A stretch of DNA of 6,434 nucleotides. Source: CF-13 sp035279665. Its GTDB lineage: Bacteria; Chloroflexota; Dormibacteria; CF-121. A program made the position numbers and the translations under genes. The notes beneath the pieces are model-generated. The model was not told the origin of the DNA. It made no database searches and was given only the letters and a program-made list of their open reading frames with translations. This document shows, one piece after another, positions 5,513 through 6,434 of this stretch (position 1 is its first letter; each line of letters begins with the position of its first letter). The stretch covers positions 1-6,434 of the forward strand of contig DATEHI010000019.1 of NCBI GenBank assembly GCA_035279665.1. Direction: 5' to 3'.

Positions 5513-6434
5513 CTAGATTGGGTAGAGGCCTGGGAAGTCGAGCCCGGTTCGCTCATCCCACCCGAAGCGGATATTGAGAGCCTGCACTGCCTGCCCGGCC
5601 GCGCCTTTCATCAGGTTGTCGAGGGCGCTCATGACGACCACGCGACGCGAGTGCGGGTCTCGCTCGAAACCAACGTCGCAGTAATTCGTGCCGGACAGGA
5701 TTTTGGGATTGGGATAGCGGTGGATGCCCTGTGATTCTTTGATGATCCGCATGAACGGCTCATCGGCGTAGGCCGCTCGGTAGATTTTCCAGAGATCCCT
5801 CTCGGTGAGGTCTTCCCTGAGGAACACATGGGCCGTGACCAGGATGCCACGGACTGCCTCCACAGCGGTGGCCGAGAAGGCGATGTTGGGTCCATGACCG
5901 TTGGGCGACTGGAGACCGAGCTCCTGGATGATCTCGGCGGTGTGCCGGTGCGCCGTGGGTGCGAAGGATCGCATCTCGCCGCTGCGATGGGGATGGTGCG
6001 ACGCCGGCCCCGACTCCGCGCCGCCGGCGGATGATCCGGTCTTGCCCTCGATCACGATCGGCATCGACGGGTCGACGACACCGGCGCGCGTCAGCGGGTA
6101 GAGCCCCAGGATGGCCGCGGTCGCCAGGCAGCCGCCGGCAGCGAGACGATCAGCGGTGCTGATCTGCTCGCGATGCAGCTCGGCAAGCGCGTAGACGAAG
6201 TCATTGAGCAGGGCTGGCTGCGGATGCTCCCAGCCATACCAGGTCGGGTAGCCGGCGCGGTCGCGCAAGCGGAAGTCCGCCGAGAGGTCGATGATCGTCG
6301 GCGCCAGCGTCTGGAGCTGGTCGATTTCCTTGCTGGTCTGGCCGTGGGGCAGGGCCAGGAACAAGACATCGCCCGGCAGGAGCGATTCTCGCGACTGGAA
6401 CTTCAGCTCGGTCCGCCGCCGGAGATGCGGGTGC
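5513..6434 (-). CDS. lysY: [LysW]-aminoadipate/glutamate 6-phosphate reductase (5' end missing)
   Basis: The frame runs off the right edge and ends at TAG (5513-5515), leaving 306 codons. By comparison with LysY of about 345 residues, roughly 45 N-terminal residues including the NADP-binding GASGYxG motif lie outside. The TTG at 6364 is not the start, because HPHLRRRTELKF before it is conserved family sequence. The enzyme reduces the LysW-bound acyl phosphate to the semialdehyde with NADPH. Evidence includes LFLALPHGQTSKE, DLSADFRLRD, the catalytic Cys in AAGGCLATAAILGLYPL (codon 6128-6130), SSAGGAESGPASHHPHRSGE, TAHRHTAEI, VRGILVTAHVF, HRYPNPKILSGTNYCDVGFE and the C-terminal LDFPGLYPI. The ASHHP and HRHTAE blocks and GTNYxDVGFE fit LysY/ArgC of LysW pathways rather than ordinary ArgC. 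It precedes lysZ by 2 nt. Confidence 0.9.
   Translation of the reverse strand, partial: HPHLRRRTELKFQSRESLLPGDVLFLALPHGQTSKEIDQLQTLAPTIIDLSADFRLRDRAGYPTWYGWEHPQPALLNDFVYALAELHREQISTADRLAAGGCLATAAILGLYPLTRAGVVDPSMPIVIEGKTGSSAGGAESGPASHHPHRSGEMRSFAPTAHRHTAEIIQELGLQSPNGHGPNIAFSATAVEAVRGILVTAHVFLREDLTERDLWKIYRAAYADEPFMRIIKESQGIHRYPNPKILSGTNYCDVGFERDPHSRRVVVMSALDNLMKGAAGQAVQALNIRFGWDERTGLDFPGLYPI

Overview
The window comes from a GC-rich bacterium. Three things point to a soil lineage of the Chloroflexota or Dormibacterota type: LysW-dependent amino acid biosynthesis genes, a probable F420-binding flavin/deazaflavin-type enzyme, and a large secreted protein with Ig-like repeats. Deinococcota is the main alternative for the LysW genes. 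The taxonomic call is inference only, since no rRNA or marker gene is present.

Layout, left to right. (1) Positions 1-2118, plus strand: the 3' part of a gene for a large, probably secreted protein. About 412 residues of beta-propeller-like sequence are followed by three tandem Ig-like repeats of 99, 99 and 95 residues. A GC-rich hairpin lies just after its stop. (2) Positions 2262-3080, minus strand: a two-gene unit of a DinB/ClbS-like four-helix-bundle protein followed by a small cupin. The cupin uses a TTG start behind a perfect AGGAGG ribosome binding site. (3) Positions 3151-3549, plus strand: a PPOX-class, probably F420-dependent small oxidoreductase, divergent from the DinB-like gene. 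(4) Positions 3559-6434, minus strand: lysY (5' end cut by the window edge), lysZ and lysJ, transcribed in that order and tightly packed, with a 2-nt gap and then a 16-nt overlap.

The lys genes encode three consecutive steps on an amino-carrier-protein (LysW)-bound intermediate. LysZ phosphorylates the side-chain carboxylate, LysY reduces the acyl phosphate to a semialdehyde, and LysJ transaminates it to the protected diamino acid. The carrier LysW, the ligase LysX and the releasing hydrolase LysK are not in the window; the first two may lie beyond the right edge, upstream of lysY. Whether the cluster makes lysine, ornithine/arginine or both cannot be decided from these three genes.

I found no mobile element, CRISPR array, tRNA or rRNA, and no clear sign of a new defence or other undescribed system. 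The least understood gene is the repeat-containing secreted protein. The DinB-like/cupin pair is the most open small-gene context.
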